Source: Rickettsiaceae bacterium
GTDB taxonomy: Bacteria; Pseudomonadota; Alphaproteobacteria; Rickettsiales; Rickettsiaceae
NCBI GenBank assembly: GCA_024236375.1
Contig: JACKKP010000004.1
Coordinates: 87,311-151,310, forward strand
Direction: 5' to 3'
DNA length: 64,000 nucleotides
The notes beneath the pieces were generated by a model. It saw nothing but the letters and a program-made list of their open reading frames with translations, was not told where the DNA came from and did no database searches. Made by a program: the position numbers and the translations under genes. How positions within the stretch are numbered: the first letter of the stretch is position 1; every line of letters starts with the position of its first letter. Positions 62,596-64,000 of this stretch are shown in pieces.

Positions 62596-64000
62596 ATGGT
62601 TATAGAAACTGAATTGGCAAGATGGGACGACGATGACATTCCAGAAGACTATTTCGACAGCGCATTAGAAAAGGCCAAAGAAAATCTATCTTATCAAATA
62701 AAGGAAATAAAAGCGTTAATTAATTTAGACGAATTAAGTGATTTATCTCAGAAAGACCTTATGATAAAGCTTAATAAGGATAAAGAGATAGTACCAAATT
62801 TGCTTAAATTAAATCAAGCTAAGCAACAACTAGCCGTTATAGATATAACATTGACATTTGAAGAACAAAATGAATTGATACAACACACTCAAGCGCAATA
62901 TTATTATAACAAGAAAGCACAAAAACTTATTAAATTAATAAACGACGAATATCTCAAAATCGTGGACAAGACTAATATCATTAACAAAAATATACAAGAT
63001 GGTATTAGCCATAAGCGTGCTGCAAAGTTAGATATAATGAAAAGAAAAGCAAAGCAACTTAAATTAGATAATGTAGCAGATAATGTAGCAGATAATGTAG
63101 CAGATAATGTAGCAGATAATGTAGCAGATAATGTAGTCGAACATTATAATGAACAAGAACTTAAATCTATATTAGTACAATTCAAAAAAGCTAATAAGGA
63201 CATGGATGAGTTGGTTAAAATGCCTAACTTAGATAAAAGAGTTGGAATAGTTTCATCTCTATATGATTGTACTACTGCACTTGTCAAACGTACTGTGTTC
63301 TTAGCACCACAAGCTGGTCATGCCTCAATCTCCGTAATGAAATATATAATTAGTACTATTGTGCTAGATAGTATACAAACAGGATGGGGAGCTGTAGTTG
63401 ATGCGTGGAACGAAGCAAAAAAACAAGGAAGGATAAATAATTACATAAAAAATTCGCAAGATACAATCTCCTCATTAGTGCAAAATATCAAAATGTATGA
63501 ACAATCGATAATATTGAAACAACAATATATAAATGATCTGTTTGGGACTAACGATCTTAATTTATTACAATCGAAAAATCAAGAAGGCATGTCACCTCAG
63601 ATAGAGCTAATCAAAAAGAAAGGTTTAGCAACTCTAAAGTTAATTGATGAATTAAATCAAGGATATAAAGAACTACAAGATGAGCTCAAACAACTTCAAC
63701 AAAGTAAATTGACAAAACTTGCATTGACTCTCCTTGGTGTATCGGAAACATTATTTTACGGAGGCGTAAAAGGGCTAGTAGCTGGGGCAATAGCAATAAC
63801 CCGTAATTCCAAAAACACTGTTAATTTATCTGGAGGAATTAATCATACTAACTTAACTAAAGATGCAAAAACAAGCAAAACTTGGAATAGATCATTGAAA
63901 GAAATATACACACAAGATAATAAAATAAGAAATGAACAACACAAAGATACAATACAAAAAACTCAGATTGAACAAATATTAAAGCAGAGGAAGAAAAAAT
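62596..64000 (+). CDS. Large coiled-coil-like protein with DNVA repeats, runs off the window
   Basis: An ATG at 62596 opens a frame with no stop up to base 64000 (468 codons). The N-terminus is acidic (ARWDDDDIPEDYFDSALEKA), followed by Lys/Glu/Gln-rich helical sequence. A 12-base tandem repeat (63067-63138) encodes DNVA five times and DNVV once. A moderately hydrophobic part lies at about 215-250 (HASISVMKYIISTIVLDS). A glycine-rich hydrophobic part at about 375-403 (LGVSETLFYGGVKGLVAGAI) is followed by NTVNLSGGINH, then a charged tail. I do not recognise the family. The same GGINH ending after a glycine-rich helix is seen in the protein at 59521-60018. Confidence 0.7.
   Translation, partial: MVIETELARWDDDDIPEDYFDSALEKAKENLSYQIKEIKALINLDELSDLSQKDLMIKLNKDKEIVPNLLKLNQAKQQLAVIDITLTFEEQNELIQHTQAQYYYNKKAQKLIKLINDEYLKIVDKTNIINKNIQDGISHKRAAKLDIMKRKAKQLKLDNVADNVADNVADNVADNVADNVVEHYNEQELKSILVQFKKANKDMDELVKMPNLDKRVGIVSSLYDCTTALVKRTVFLAPQAGHASISVMKYIISTIVLDSIQTGWGAVVDAWNEAKKQGRINNYIKNSQDTISSLVQNIKMYEQSIILKQQYINDLFGTNDLNLLQSKNQEGMSPQIELIKKKGLATLKLIDELNQGYKELQDELKQLQQSKLTKLALTLLGVSETLFYGGVKGLVAGAIAITRNSKNTVNLSGGINHTNLTKDAKTSKTWNRSLKEIYTQDNKIRNEQHKDTIQKTQIEQILKQRKKK
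63067..63138 (+). repeat. 12-base tandem repeat, six units
   Basis: gataatgtagca is repeated five times without change and a sixth time ending gtc. It is in frame (DNVA), so copy-number change would alter protein length by four residues without shifting the frame. Confidence 0.95.

Overview
The window is AT-rich, densely coded and full of decaying gene remnants and ankyrin-repeat genes. Its gene content (isc cluster with two cysteine desulfurases, sdhCDAB, the ctaC-ctaD-ctaB block, MipZ and ParB, an isolated purC, an AddB nuclease, a queuosine-precursor transporter, DUF2608, ExoD) points to an alphaproteobacterial intracellular symbiont of the order Rickettsiales, most likely Rickettsiaceae. 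The genus cannot be settled from sequence reading alone. It looks chromosomal rather than plasmid, since most genes are core housekeeping.

Layout. 1-10 kb: the end of parB, fsa, ettA, a zone of remnants (IS481-type transposase, ankyrin gene), trpS, a histidine-kinase remnant, a 923-residue ankyrin protein, tRNA-Gly, bamD and a SIMPL-domain protein. 10-14.3 kb: tRNA-His, a small cluster of DnaA-box-like sites, then the iscR / cysteine desulfurase / iscS / iscU / iscA operon, ended by a terminator and an IS5-type remnant. 14.7-17 kb: an unrecognised accessory block made of a frameshifted tandem-repeat protein and two overlapping paralogous membrane proteins. 17-27 kb (mostly minus strand): heme O synthase and cytochrome oxidase subunits I and II, trhO, a queuosine-precursor transporter, a lipoprotein hydrolase, ssb, a secreted intradiol-dioxygenase-like protein and a second SdhA-like flavoprotein. 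26.5-35 kb (plus strand): an FKBP-like protein, uvrA, the sdhCDAB operon and a coupled small membrane protein.

35-47 kb: a second ankyrin protein, a parS-like site beside rmuC-mipZ-pepA, a small membrane protein with addB, and three more ankyrin genes in a row on the minus strand. 47-58 kb: dnaE, purC, exoD-like, dnaJ, dnaK, a divergent secreted serine protease, and fabF. 58-64 kb: a complete IS5-family element, a glycine-rich small membrane protein, chaB, a GNAT acetyltransferase, a DUF2608 protein, a DUF1653 protein, and a large repeat-containing coiled-coil-like protein that runs off the window.

How it fits together. Two systems are largely visible: Fe-S cluster assembly (IscR control, sulfur donor, scaffold, A-type carrier) and aerobic respiration (SdhCDAB feeding quinone, CtaC/CtaD with heme from CtaB). 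ParB, a parS-like palindrome and MipZ suggest an origin-proximal chromosome segregation region, with the DnaA-box cluster near 10.5 kb as an origin candidate. The most distinctive accessory signal is a set of five ankyrin genes. Three of their products share related hydrophobic C-terminal tails (two of them ending in an NPFH-x-SDQS motif), and several of the genes share promoter-like upstream sequences, as expected for a co-expressed group of host-directed proteins. That role is inference.
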